Shown piece by piece: positions 46,155 through 54,197 of a stretch of 64,000 bases of DNA (position 1 is the first letter of the stretch; each line of letters opens with the position of its first letter). Under the pieces are notes generated by a model. That model saw nothing but the letters and a program-made list of their open reading frames with translations, searched no databases and was not told where the DNA came from. The translations under genes and the position numbers were made by a program. The stretch is taken from the NCBI GenBank assembly GCA_002359495.1, contig DENB01000077.1:19277-83276 (forward strand), written 5' to 3'. The stretch comes from Enterobacteriaceae bacterium UBA2655. Lineage in GTDB: Bacteria; Pseudomonadota; Gammaproteobacteria; Enterobacterales; Enterobacteriaceae.

Positions 46155-46934
46155 TTAGCTTTTTGGCGTCACGTCGACCTTGAAATAGCGCTGGCTCAGC
46201 TGGCTGAAGGTGCCGTCGGCGCGGAGATCGGCAATCGCCTTGTTCACCTGCGCCTGCAGCGCCCGATCTTCCTCCTTGCGGAACCCCATGCCGGTGCCCT
46301 GTCCGAACAGCGATTTCTGATATATCTCTTTGCCGTTCAGCGCAAACCCGGCGCCCTGCGGCTTGCTGAGAAACAGAATATTGGCGACGATCGCATCGTC
46401 CAGCGTGGCGTCCAGCCGCCCGGCCGCGAGATCGGCGTAAATCTGGTCGTCATTTTGATAGGCTACCACCTCGACGCCATGCCCGCGCCAGTGCTGATTG
46501 GCGTAGCTTTCAAAAATCGTGCCCTGCTGTACGCCGATCCGCTTTCCGGCCAGCTTCGCGAGATCGTCGCTCAGTCCCGCCTTCGCCGGCGCCACCAGCC
46601 AGACCGGCGAAGTATAGAGCGGCACGGAGAAATCGATCGACTTGCGCCGCTCGTCGTTGATGGAGAGCGAGGAGAGAATCACGTCGAACTTGCGCGCCTT
46701 TAACGCCGGGATCAGCGCGTCGAAAGGCAGCTCCAGAAACTGGCAATCCCGCTGAATGCGGGTACAGATCGCCTTGCCTAAATCAATATCAAACCCTACC
46801 AGCTTGCCCTGCGCGTCTTTCGATTCAAACGGCGGAAAAGTCGGATCGATGCCCATGACCAGCGGCGATGCGGCGACCGCGTGCAGCGTGGTAAAACCGG
46901 CAAGCAGACTCAGCGTCAACAACAGCTTTTTCAT
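46155..46934 (-). CDS. periplasmic amino-acid-binding protein (HisJ/ArgT-like, SBP family 3)
   Basis: 259 residues with a signal peptide at 1-21 (LLLTLSLLAGFTTLHAVA|AS). The mature protein opens PLVMGIDPTFPPFESKDAQGKLVGFDIDLGKAIC, the family-3 hallmark. CQFLELPFDALIPALKARKFDVILSSLSINDERRKSIDFSVPLYTSP follows, a close copy of the lysine/arginine/ornithine-binding pattern. No permease or ATPase gene accompanies it. It follows the FAD oxidase gene by 18 bp, so the pair is probably one transcript. It may share the permease of another importer. Confidence 0.88.
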   Translation of the reverse strand: MKKLLLTLSLLAGFTTLHAVAASPLVMGIDPTFPPFESKDAQGKLVGFDIDLGKAICTRIQRDCQFLELPFDALIPALKARKFDVILSSLSINDERRKSIDFSVPLYTSPVWLVAPAKAGLSDDLAKLAGKRIGVQQGTIFESYANQHWRGHGVEVVAYQNDDQIYADLAAGRLDATLDDAIVANILFLSKPQGAGFALNGKEIYQKSLFGQGTGMGFRKEEDRALQAQVNKAIADLRADGTFSQLSQRYFKVDVTPKS

Positions 46935-46952
46935 CGTATTCTCCTCGGGACG

Positions 46953-48050
46953 TCAGGCCTGGAAACGTTCGGGACGGAAAGCGGCCAGCATCGGATGGCG
47001 CGCGCCGCTCAGCACTTCAAGGCTTAACAGCTCGCCGATAATCAGCCCCAGCGTGGCGCCTGAATGGGTATAGGCAACCCAGGCGCCGGGCGCGCCGGGC
47101 AGCTCGCCCAGCACCGGAAAGCCGTCGGCGGGAACCGGCTTCCAGCCCGCTTTGTAGCCGGCGACCTGGAGCGGCGCATCGGGATGCAGCAAATGGTCCG
47201 CTTCGGCGAACAGACTGGTCAGCACCGATTCCGGCACCGTCCAGCGGCCCGCCTCATCCTGCGTAATCTGGTCAGCGTACCAGCTGTGATCGATCGCCAG
47301 CGCTTGCCCGGGGTGCGGCCGCAGCGCGACGCGCGGCGTGTTGAAGACCTTGCGCGGCAGTCGCGCCTGCGGCTGGCTCCAGGCGACCATCGACAGCACG
47401 TTGCCGTCGGGCAGAGGAAAGCCCAGCTCAGCCGCGATCGCCGGGGTTTCAGCGCCGCAGGCGATAATCACCTTGTCGAACGCCGCCTCGCCGTAGCGCG
47501 CCGAGCGTATGCCGCGAACGGCGCCCTGTTCGTCGGTCAGCGGCAGGGTTTTGCCCGCGTCGCAGCACAGCTCGCCGCCCTCGGTCTTGAAGCCGGCGAT
47601 CAGCCAGTCGATCAGCGCGGGCAAACTGACCCAACCTTCGCCCGGATTGACCATCACCTTGCTGCTCAGCGCCTGCGGATTGACGCACGGCTCCAGCGCG
47701 GCGATCTGCCCGGCGTCGTAAATGTGGGAGTCGTAGCCGTGCGCGCGCTCCGCCTGATGCCACTGGCGGATCTCCTGCTCATCGGAACAGAAAATGCCGC
47801 CGTCGAAGCGGATCCAGTCAATATCGGGGTGCTGGCTGAGTAGAGTGCGATAGCGGTCGATGCCCGCCATGCGCAGATGAAAATAGTGATCGGGCCAGGG
47901 GCCGGCGGCGTTAAGCCATGAGAGAGAGCGCCCGGACGCTTCGGAAGCTAATTCTGATTCAGTGTACAAGGTGACGCTGGCGCCCGACCGCGCCAGAAAA
48001 TGAGCGCAGGACGCGCCGATAACCCCACCACCCACAACGGCAATTCGCAT
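46953..48050 (-). CDS. FAD-dependent amino acid oxidase/dehydrogenase (DAO, DadA-like)
   Basis: 365 residues. The FAD motif is VVGGGVIGASCAHFLARSGASVTLY at residues 4-28. SEASGRSLSWLNAAG resembles the isoalloxazine loop of glycine oxidase and DadA relatives. The C-terminal YKAGWKPVPADGFPVLGELPGAPGAWVAYTHSGATLGLIIGELLS is the DAO closing segment. It should oxidise an amine or D-amino acid. Being co-transcribed with an arginine/lysine-type binding protein suggests a basic amino acid or opine substrate; that is inference. Confidence 0.85.
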   Translation of the reverse strand: MRIAVVGGGVIGASCAHFLARSGASVTLYTESELASEASGRSLSWLNAAGPWPDHYFHLRMAGIDRYRTLLSQHPDIDWIRFDGGIFCSDEQEIRQWHQAERAHGYDSHIYDAGQIAALEPCVNPQALSSKVMVNPGEGWVSLPALIDWLIAGFKTEGGELCCDAGKTLPLTDEQGAVRGIRSARYGEAAFDKVIIACGAETPAIAAELGFPLPDGNVLSMVAWSQPQARLPRKVFNTPRVALRPHPGQALAIDHSWYADQITQDEAGRWTVPESVLTSLFAEADHLLHPDAPLQVAGYKAGWKPVPADGFPVLGELPGAPGAWVAYTHSGATLGLIIGELLSLEVLSGARHPMLAAFRPERFQA

Positions 48051-48287
48051 AACCCGCTCCTGTCATTATCCGCTTGTTTATAGCCGGCGCATCGCCGCGC
48101 TGCCCCTGATTTTCCTTTGCAGTATCAAACAGAAATCCGCGTCCCGGATAATCGTTTTTGCTTATAGACCAACCGTAAACCGCGGCGCTCCCGCTTCGCT
48201 CGCAGTTTCGCTGCCCTGTGCTTTACTCAACGTGTTCCGATTCAATCTGAATCTATTCGCTCCCCGTCGCGGGAAAAAGGAGGCGAC

Positions 48288-48839
48288 TTGGCCAAATCAA
48301 CTGTAAAAAAAGCCGTAGTGGTTAAGGAAAAGCAAAGTGATTTAATCTTGCGCCGCTGGATCACTATCGGCCGCCCGGCGGCGGAGCTCAGCGCGCTCTG
48401 GCTGCAGCCCGACACCCTACCGCGCATCATGGCGCACTTCGCGCGCGTCGAGGTCATCAATCACAGCGATGCGCACTGGGAAGTGGAAGGCCCGATGGGC
48501 AAAACCTGGCAATGGGAGAGCCGTATTACCGAAGTCGAGCCGGGACGGCTGATCGCCTGGCGCGCGCTGGAGGGCGCGGATGTGCCGAATGAGGGCCAGC
48601 TGGAGCTGAGCGCCGCGCCCGGCGAATGGGGCACGGAGATCGCGCTGACGCTGCGCTTTGCTCCCCCGGGCGGCAAGCTGGGGAAAAAGGTGACCTCGAT
48701 ACTGGATATATTTCCGAAAGAGATCGCCAGCAAGGCGCTGCATCGCTTCAAAAGCCTTGCCGAAACCGGCGAAATCCCGACGCTTTACAGCCAGCCTGCG
48801 GGACGCCACGCGCAGCACAAAGACGATAAGGAGGTATAA
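48288..48839 (+). CDS. SRPBCC (START-like) family protein, cyclase/dehydrase type
   Basis: 183 residues. The core DLILRRWITIGRPAAELSALWLQPDTLPRIMAHFARVEVINHSDAHWEVEGPMGKTWQWESRITEVEPGRLIAWRA is the SRPBCC polyketide-cyclase/YjfI-like pattern: a helix-grip fold that holds a hydrophobic ligand. The start is TTG, set by a perfect AAGGAGG four bases upstream. An N-terminal basic tail (KSTVKKAVVVKEK) is added. Its stop overlaps the alcohol dehydrogenase start (TAATG). No ligand is known. Confidence 0.85.
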   Translation: MAKSTVKKAVVVKEKQSDLILRRWITIGRPAAELSALWLQPDTLPRIMAHFARVEVINHSDAHWEVEGPMGKTWQWESRITEVEPGRLIAWRALEGADVPNEGQLELSAAPGEWGTEIALTLRFAPPGGKLGKKVTSILDIFPKEIASKALHRFKSLAETGEIPTLYSQPAGRHAQHKDDKEV

Positions 48840-50008
48840 TGCGAGCGCTTTGCTGGAATGGGGTCAATGACCTGAAAGTAGAAACCGTGGCCGATCCGGG
48901 CATTCTGAATCCGCACGATGCGATCGTCAGGGTGCGGCTGACCACCACCTGCGGCTCCGATCTGCACGTCATCGACGGCCTGATCCCGACCATGCGCGAG
49001 GGCGACATCCTCGGGCATGAGTTTATGGGCGAGGTGGTGGAAGTGGGCAGCGCGGTGCGCAACATCAAACGCGGCGATCGCGTGGTGGTGCCCTCCTTTA
49101 TCTCCTGCGGCTCCTGCTGGTACTGCCAGCATCAATTGCCCTCCTGCTGCGATAATACCAATCCGCACTGGGAACAGGGCGAATCGGTGCTCGGCCACGC
49201 CACCGCCGGCATCTATGCCTACAGCCACGCCTTCGGCGGCTACGCCGGTTCGCACGCGGAGTATGTGCGCGTGCCCTTCGCCGACAATGACTGTTTCGTG
49301 GTGCCGGAGAGCGTCACCGACGAGCAGGCGCTGTTTCTCTCCGACGCCGTGCCGACCGGCTATATGGGCGCCGACTTCTGTAATATTCATGCGGGCGATA
49401 CCGTGGCGGTCTGGGGCTGCGGCGGGGTCGGACTGATGGCGCAGCAGTCCGCCTGGCTGATGGGCGCGCATCAGGTGATCGCCATCGATCGCTACCCGGA
49501 AAGGCTGGCGATGGCGCGCCAGCAGCACGGCGACACCATCACCCTCGACTACAGCAAAGAGGATGTGCATGAAGCGCTGCTGGAGCTGACCGGCGGACGC
49601 GGACCGGACAGCTGCATCGATGCGGTCGGCATGGAGGCGCGCGGCGAAGGGCTGAGTCAGGTCTACGATCGCACCAAACAGTTCCTGCATCTGGAAACCG
49701 ACGTCGGCGCGGCGCTGCGCCAGATGCTCTACAGCTGCCGCAAGGGCGGCAATATCTCGATTCTCGGCGTGTACGGCGTGATGGATAAGTTCCCGCTCGG
49801 GCTGATGATTAACAAAAGCCTCACCGTTCGCACCGCGCAGCAGCACGGCCAGCGCTATATGCCGCGTCTGCTGGAGCACGTGGCGAAAGGCGAGCTGAAT
49901 CCGGCGATCATGGCGACGCACCGCTTCACGCTGGAGGAGTCGCCGCGCGGCTACGAGATGTTCAAGCAGAAAGAGGACGGCTGCGTGCGCGCGGTATTCG
50001 TTCCCTGA
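48839..50008 (+). CDS. zinc-dependent alcohol dehydrogenase, formaldehyde-dehydrogenase-like
   Basis: A 389-residue medium-chain dehydrogenase. The catalytic zinc site is TCGSDLHVIDG and GHEFMGEVVEVG; the structural zinc site is SCGSCWYCQHQLPSCC; the NAD fold is VWGCGGVGLMAQQSAWLMG, followed by AIDRYPERL (Asp for NAD). The long insertion near residue 260-300 (YDRTKQFLHLETD) is characteristic of the glutathione-independent formaldehyde dehydrogenase branch. It is coupled to the SRPBCC gene. These pairs are common in soil and plant bacteria; the substrate is unproven. Confidence 0.88.
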   Translation: MRALCWNGVNDLKVETVADPGILNPHDAIVRVRLTTTCGSDLHVIDGLIPTMREGDILGHEFMGEVVEVGSAVRNIKRGDRVVVPSFISCGSCWYCQHQLPSCCDNTNPHWEQGESVLGHATAGIYAYSHAFGGYAGSHAEYVRVPFADNDCFVVPESVTDEQALFLSDAVPTGYMGADFCNIHAGDTVAVWGCGGVGLMAQQSAWLMGAHQVIAIDRYPERLAMARQQHGDTITLDYSKEDVHEALLELTGGRGPDSCIDAVGMEARGEGLSQVYDRTKQFLHLETDVGAALRQMLYSCRKGGNISILGVYGVMDKFPLGLMINKSLTVRTAQQHGQRYMPRLLEHVAKGELNPAIMATHRFTLEESPRGYEMFKQKEDGCVRAVFVP

Positions 50009-50026
50009 CGCCCTGCCTCGTCGACG

Positions 50027-50055
50027 AAAAAAGGCGGAGTGGTTAGCTCCGCCTT
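50027..50055 (-). terminator. intrinsic terminator of the small toxin gene
   Basis: The stem AAGGCGGAG / CTCCGCCTT with a 7-nt loop is followed on the minus strand by six Ts. It lies 14 bp past the stop of the 29-codon gene. On the + strand it may help end the dehydrogenase transcript. Confidence 0.9.
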
Positions 50056-50069
50056 GTTTCAAGTTCCGG

Positions 50070-50159
50070 CTAACAGGCGTGGCCGGTCAGTTGCATGAGG
50101 GCAACGATGATCTGCAAGATGATTCTGACTAACTCCAGAACGATCTTAATCAGTTCCAT
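50070..50159 (-). CDS. 29-residue SOS-inducible membrane toxin, TisB/DinQ-like
   Basis: The peptide begins MELIKIVLELVRIILQIIVA and ends in Cys. It is one hydrophobic helix with a polar stripe at residues 2, 5, 9, 12, 16 and 23, an amphipathic pattern as in TisB (also 29 residues). The run LELVRIILQ recalls DinQ. The RBS is strong (AGGAG 10 nt and AAGG 6 nt upstream). The gene has its own terminator downstream, a near-consensus LexA box upstream and a 17-nt antisense target in its leader. TisB makes the inner membrane leaky and lowers the proton motive force; the same action here is inference. The exact family stays open between TisB and DinQ. Confidence 0.8.
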   Translation of the reverse strand: MELIKIVLELVRIILQIIVALMQLTGHAC

Positions 50160-50237
50160 CACTTTCCTTCTCCTCTTCAGGAGCGCGCCTTTCAGCGTCC
50201 AGAGCCTTTACTTAACCCGCCGGGCGCCTGAGCACTT

Positions 50238-50254
50238 GGTGAGGAATGCTGAGC
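50238..50254 (-). repeat. antisense target in the toxin mRNA leader (17-bp repeat copy 1)
   Basis: GGTGAGGAATGCTGAGC on the + strand is repeated exactly at 50429-50445. Because the toxin mRNA is read from the minus strand, its leader carries the complement and can form 17 perfect pairs with the divergent small RNA. It lies about 78 nt before the toxin ATG, where E. coli tisB has its ribosome standby site. Confidence 0.85.
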
Positions 50255-50364
50255 GGCACTCGTTGCGAAAGCTACAGGCCAGCACCACCTGTTACCTGCC
50301 GGGATTTGAAACCGTGCCCTGGGAGGACCACTGAGCAACGATCTTCTGCCCGCAACTCCAACAC

Positions 50365-50380
50365 CTGTATAAGCATACAG
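50365..50380. promoter_or_regulatory. LexA box (SOS operator) of the toxin gene
   Basis: CTGTATAAGCATACAG fits the CTGT-N8-ACAG consensus with the preferred TATA-rich inside. The TA that follows also fits. It lies between the divergent toxin and antisense RNA genes, where it would cover the toxin promoter. Confidence 0.93.
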
Positions 50381-50394
50381 TAAATTGGCGAAAC

Positions 50395-50423
50395 TTGAAA
50401 ACCTCTCGCCCACTCTTTAGAAT
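50395..50423 (+). promoter_or_regulatory. sigma-70 promoter of the antisense RNA
   Basis: TTGAAA (50395-50400) and TAGAAT (50418-50423) are separated by exactly 17 bp. Transcription should start at about 50430, which is the first base of the 17-nt pairing segment. It is clear of the LexA box, so it should be active without DNA damage. Confidence 0.82.
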
Positions 50424-50428
50424 TAAAA

Positions 50429-50524
50429 GGTGAGGAATGCTGAGCATCCCTGTTCTGTCAACGGTTACCACCCGCTGACCGGACGCAAAATAAAAGGATT
50501 TGGCCGCGGCCAAATCCTTTTTTT
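50429..50524 (+). ncRNA. antisense small RNA, IstR-1/AgrB-like antitoxin
   Basis: The predicted RNA is about 95 nt. Its 5' end (GGUGAGGAAUGCUGAGC) is perfectly complementary to the toxin leader. It ends with a 14-bp palindromic stem (50492-50521, GGATTTGGCC-GC-GGCCAAATCC core) and seven Ts. This is the layout of E. coli IstR-1, which blocks the tisB standby site. There is no open frame. The terminator also serves the sorbosone-type gene arriving from the right. Confidence 0.85.
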
Positions 50525-50549
50525 ATGCTTAACCGCGTGAATAAAAACG

Positions 50550-51848
50550 CTATTGCGCGCTGATGCGCCAGACGATATTGCCGGCATCATCGGCGAGGAT
50601 CACGCCGCCCTGGCGATCCATCTCCAGCCCGACCGGCAGGCCGCGCACCTGCTTCTGATCGTCGCTGAGGAAGCCGGTCACCACCGGTTGCGGCAGGCCC
50701 GTCGGCTGACCGTTCTCAAATTTCACCCAAACCACCTGATAGCCGTTAAGCGGCGTGCGGTTCCAGCTGCCGTGTTCGCTGATAAAGGCGCCGCCGCGAT
50801 ATTGCGGCATATTATCGCCGGTATAGAACAGCAGACCGAGCGGCGCGACGTGCGAGCTGAGGGCGTAATCGGGCTTGATCGCCTTCTGCACCAGATCGGG
50901 GCGCTGCGGCTGGGCGCGCTCATCCACATGCTGGCCGAAATAGCTGTAAGGCCAGCCGTAGAAGCCGTTTTCCTGCACCGAGGTGAGGTAGTCCGGCACC
51001 AGATCGGCGCCGATTTCGTCGCGCTCGTTCACGATCGCCCAGAGCTTGCCGCTCTGCGGCTCCCATTGCAGTCCGGTCGGATTGCGCAGTCCGCTGGCGT
51101 AGATGCGGCTCGCCCCGCTGGCGACATCCACTTCCAGAACCGCCGCGCGCCGGTATTCGGCGCCGATGCCGTTTTCCGTAATGTTGCTGTTGGAGCCGAC
51201 GCCGACGTAAAGCTTGCTGCCATCAGGGCTGGCGAGCAGCGATTTGGTCCAGTGGTGGTTGATCGGGCCGCCCGGCAGTTCGGTCAGCATCACGCCCGGA
51301 TCGGCGATCTCGGTTTCGCCTTCCTGATAAGGAAACTTCATGATGCTGTCGGCGTTCGCCACGTAAAGGGTGTTGCCGATCAGCTGCATGCCGAACGGCG
51401 CCGTGAGGTTTTTAATAAACAGATGCTTTTCCCACTTGCCGTTGACGTTGCGCAGTAGCGTGATGCGGTTGCCGCCCTCGCCGCCTTTGCCCGAGCTGTT
51501 TTTGATCATGCCGGTGATCAATTGCTTGGTTTGCGTGGTCGGCTTCGGCGTGCCGTTTGATTCGGCGACCAGCACATCGTTGTTAGGCAGCACATAAATC
51601 TGGCGCGGATGCATCAGACCTTCGGCAATTTTTTCGATTTTCAGCCCTTGCGCCACCTTCGGCATTTCGCCGGCTTTCCACGGCACGCCTTCCGGCACCT
51701 GCATCGGCGGAATAAAAAAGTTTTTCGCCTGCGGCAGTTCAGGATTCGGTCCCATTTGCTTTTGCGGATCGAGCTGTCCGCTGTTGTCACAACCAGCCAG
51801 CAAGGCGGCCAGCGCGACGGCGAGCAACGCACGGTTAGGATTTTTCAT
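50550..51848 (-). CDS. sorbosone-dehydrogenase-family lipoprotein (soluble-GDH/YliI fold)
   Basis: 432 residues with a lipoprotein signal (LAVALAALLAGC, Cys near 20), so it is anchored in the envelope. The propeller shows QGLKIEKIAEGLMHPRQIYVLPNNDVLVAESNG, LTAPFGMQLIGNTLYVANADSIMKFPY, YRRAAVLEVDVASGASRIYASGLRNPTGLQWEP, and the closing AFISEHGSWNRTPLNGYQVV, as in L-sorbosone dehydrogenase and soluble PQQ aldose dehydrogenases. PQQ use is likely but unproven. The stop codon overlaps nothing; the start overlaps the DUF2231 gene by 4 bp. Confidence 0.87.
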   Translation of the reverse strand: MKNPNRALLAVALAALLAGCDNSGQLDPQKQMGPNPELPQAKNFFIPPMQVPEGVPWKAGEMPKVAQGLKIEKIAEGLMHPRQIYVLPNNDVLVAESNGTPKPTTQTKQLITGMIKNSSGKGGEGGNRITLLRNVNGKWEKHLFIKNLTAPFGMQLIGNTLYVANADSIMKFPYQEGETEIADPGVMLTELPGGPINHHWTKSLLASPDGSKLYVGVGSNSNITENGIGAEYRRAAVLEVDVASGASRIYASGLRNPTGLQWEPQSGKLWAIVNERDEIGADLVPDYLTSVQENGFYGWPYSYFGQHVDERAQPQRPDLVQKAIKPDYALSSHVAPLGLLFYTGDNMPQYRGGAFISEHGSWNRTPLNGYQVVWVKFENGQPTGLPQPVVTGFLSDDQKQVRGLPVGLEMDRQGGVILADDAGNIVWRISAQ

Positions 51849-52285
51849 TTGGCTTCTCCATAAGCGGTGCGTTGGCGTAACGCGAGTTGAACATTGGCCA
51901 GCAGCAGCAGAACCACCACCAGCGTGGAGAGGATCACGCCCATCGGCACCACCGCGTAGGCATCGCGGCTATGGACGAAAGCGTTAAGAATCGCCAGCAG
52001 AATCGCCAGCAGGTTCAGCCAGAAATGAACTTTGATCGCTGAGCCTTGCGGATACGCGTGACCGACCCACACCTGCACCAGATTGATCAGGCGCGGGATG
52101 ATGGCGATCACCAGCCCGATGGCGATCAGCCAGCTGGCGGTGTGCGTCCACATGACAACGAAGCTCTTGAGGTAGATGATGTCGAAAATCCAGGCGGCGA
52201 CAAAAAAGCCGAGAGGTACGGGATTGAATAATTCATACAGCGCCACGGCAATCGCCGAGTTTCCTGAACGAGAGTCTGTTTTCAT
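51845..52285 (-). CDS. DUF2231 inner-membrane protein
   Basis: 146 residues with four TM helices: FFVAAWIFDIIYL, ASWLIAIGLVIAIIPRLINLVQ, IKVHFWLNLLAILLAILNAFVHSRDA and VILSTLVVVLLLLANVQL. The H in KVHFWLNL and the HSRDAY loop are typical of DUF2231, often found beside PQQ or cytochrome-linked enzymes. It may anchor or supply electrons for the sorbosone-type lipoprotein encoded immediately after (ATGA overlap). Confidence 0.8.
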   Translation of the reverse strand: MKTDSRSGNSAIAVALYELFNPVPLGFFVAAWIFDIIYLKSFVVMWTHTASWLIAIGLVIAIIPRLINLVQVWVGHAYPQGSAIKVHFWLNLLAILLAILNAFVHSRDAYAVVPMGVILSTLVVVLLLLANVQLALRQRTAYGEAK

Positions 52286-52416
52286 TTCCGTCTCCTGAGG
52301 TCATCCAAAGAACGGAGGCGGCGAATTGATGCCGCGCCCGTTCTGCAAGGTGCCTGTAAAGATTAGTTAAAATGTCAAAAGGTGACGGAATAATTCTGGA
52401 AAGTGCCTGTCAGGCG

Positions 52417-53247
52417 TCAGGAACGCAGGCGAAGCTGCTCCAGTTCGCGCGCGTCGTGGCTGCAAAACATCGTCAGGTTGGCTGGGCCGTTCAGAGAGAG
52501 TTCGCGCAGGCGCTGCTGGTTGTGCCGCCAGGCGTCGGCGTCGCTGCGCATCAGCCACTGATAAAAACGCAGCCCGGGCGTGCAGTGGCGCTGCGCCTGA
52601 TGCATTTCGCCCCGGTAGAACCAGGCGTCGCCGCCGTGCAGCAACCAGCCGTCGCCCTGACGGATCGCCACGCCCGCATGGCCGAGCGTGTGGCCCGGCA
52701 GAGGGACCAGCAGAATCTCGTCGCTGAGATCGTCGACGGCGCGCACCGCGTCGAAGCCCAGCCAGCTTTCGCCTTCCGAGGGGTAGCCGCGCCAGCCGTT
52801 GTCGCTGTTCCACTGCTGCGGACGGTAGCGCTGACGGCGCAGCCAGCCCTGCTGAGCGGTGGCGCTGTCCAGCTCCTTTTGCAGCAGATGCACGCGGGCA
52901 TGGGGAAAATCGCTAATGCCGCCCGCATGGTCAAAATCGAGATGGGTTAAGACGATATGGCGCACATCTTCGGGACGGAAGCCCAGCGCCTGAATCTGTT
53001 GGATCGCGGTCAGCGCGTTATCGTGCCGAATGTTGTTCATAAAACGAAAGAAGCCGGAGAGCCGATCCGCCGGGCGCCGCATATCGTTCAGGCCGAAGCC
53101 GGTATCGACCAGCACCAGACCGTTGCGATCCGTTTCAACCAGCAGGCAGTGGCAGACCAGATGCGCCAGCGCCCCCTTGCTGAAGCCGTCATACAGCGCT
53201 CCGCCGACGGGACACATACAGCCGCAGTTAAGATGATGAATACGCAA
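52417..53247 (-). CDS. MBL-fold metallo-hydrolase
   Basis: 276 residues with the metal motif LTHLDFDHAGGISDFPHARVHL (H-x-D-x-DH) near residue 100, VPLPGHTLGHAGVAIRQ for a further His and LLHGGDAWF for the Asp. It is closest in style to AHL-lactonase-like or glyoxalase-II-like enzymes, with an insertion YRPQQWNSDNGWRGYPSEGESWLGF. The start is TTG at 53247, decided by AAAGGAGG four bases upstream; ATGs at 53262-53274 lie at or before this RBS. The N-terminal CNCGCMCP-like Cys cluster (NCGCMCPVGG) is unusual and may bind metal. Substrate unknown. Confidence 0.8.
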   Translation of the reverse strand: MRIHHLNCGCMCPVGGALYDGFSKGALAHLVCHCLLVETDRNGLVLVDTGFGLNDMRRPADRLSGFFRFMNNIRHDNALTAIQQIQALGFRPEDVRHIVLTHLDFDHAGGISDFPHARVHLLQKELDSATAQQGWLRRQRYRPQQWNSDNGWRGYPSEGESWLGFDAVRAVDDLSDEILLVPLPGHTLGHAGVAIRQGDGWLLHGGDAWFYRGEMHQAQRHCTPGLRFYQWLMRSDADAWRHNQQRLRELSLNGPANLTMFCSHDARELEQLRLRS

Positions 53248-53312
53248 TCGTCCTCCTTTCATCAGCATCCGCAACGGAAGACGCGCCTGCGGGAAACAGG
53301 CGCATCAGGAAC

Positions 53313-54197
53313 TCAGGCTTTCGGTACCGGTTTGCTGTCTCCTGCGCCGAGGTCCGCGCCGGTCACCGGATTAATGGTGGGATCGGACTGCGTGCGGATA
53401 GCCAGGTTCTCTACATTGGTGTTCTGGCTCTCCGGCAGCGTGACTTTCGCCATGCCGTCGCCGCCATCTACCGCCGGCTGCGGATCGGAAACGTAATTGA
53501 AGTTCTCATCCGAGTTCCAGCTGCCGCGGATTTCGCCGCCTTCCGACATGTTGTAGTAGTTGTTGGCATACTGCTCGATTGGCGGCAGTTTGCCCGGCGG
53601 GAAGTTATTGCGGATAGAGTAAAGCGCTTTTTCGAAGGAGATCTGGTGAGCCACTTCGCGCGTCATCAGGAAGCCCAGCGCATCTTTGACGCCCGGATCG
53701 TCGGTCAGGTTAATCAGACGTTCGTAAATGATTTTCGCGCGCGCCTCGGCGGCGATATTGGAGCGCAGATCGGCGGTGACTTCGCCAATGGTGTCGACAT
53801 AGGCAGCCGTCCAGGGCACGCCAGCCGAGTTAGTCAGCGCCGGGCCGCCGCCGTAGAGCAGCGCCGTGGTGTGGCTGCCGTTGCCGCCGTTGGTGAGCGA
53901 GCGATAGAGGTCAGCTTCTTTCTCTACCCCTTCCGCCAGGTCGCCTTTCGCGCCTTTGTTCAGCATGCCGACCAGCGTGCCGATGATCTCCAGATGGCTC
54001 AGCTCTTCAGTCGCGATGTCGAGCAGCATATCTTTACGGCCCGGATCTTCATCGCTTAAACCCTGAGTAAAGTAACGGCAGGCGGCGGCCAATTCGCCCT
54101 GCGGCCCGCCGAACTGTTCCAGTAATAAATTGGCTAAACCCGGATTCGGCGCATCGACGCGCACGGTGTACTGCATTTGTTTGACGTGACGAAACAT
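53313..54197 (-). CDS. katN: manganese catalase (KatN type)
   Basis: A dimanganese catalase that destroys hydrogen peroxide without heme. The 294 residues match Salmonella KatN in QYTVRVDAPNPGLANLLLEQFGGPQGELAAACRYFTQG, ATEELSHLEIIGTLV (Glu and His ligands) and FLMTREVAHQISFEKALYSIRNNFPPGKLPP. The C-terminal tail is long and disordered. The ATG has GGAGAG upstream. In Salmonella, katN is sigma-S controlled; the AT-rich gap 54198-54639 could hold such a promoter but none was pinned down. Confidence 0.88.
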   Translation of the reverse strand: MFRHVKQMQYTVRVDAPNPGLANLLLEQFGGPQGELAAACRYFTQGLSDEDPGRKDMLLDIATEELSHLEIIGTLVGMLNKGAKGDLAEGVEKEADLYRSLTNGGNGSHTTALLYGGGPALTNSAGVPWTAAYVDTIGEVTADLRSNIAAEARAKIIYERLINLTDDPGVKDALGFLMTREVAHQISFEKALYSIRNNFPPGKLPPIEQYANNYYNMSEGGEIRGSWNSDENFNYVSDPQPAVDGGDGMAKVTLPESQNTNVENLAIRTQSDPTINPVTGADLGAGDSKPVPKA

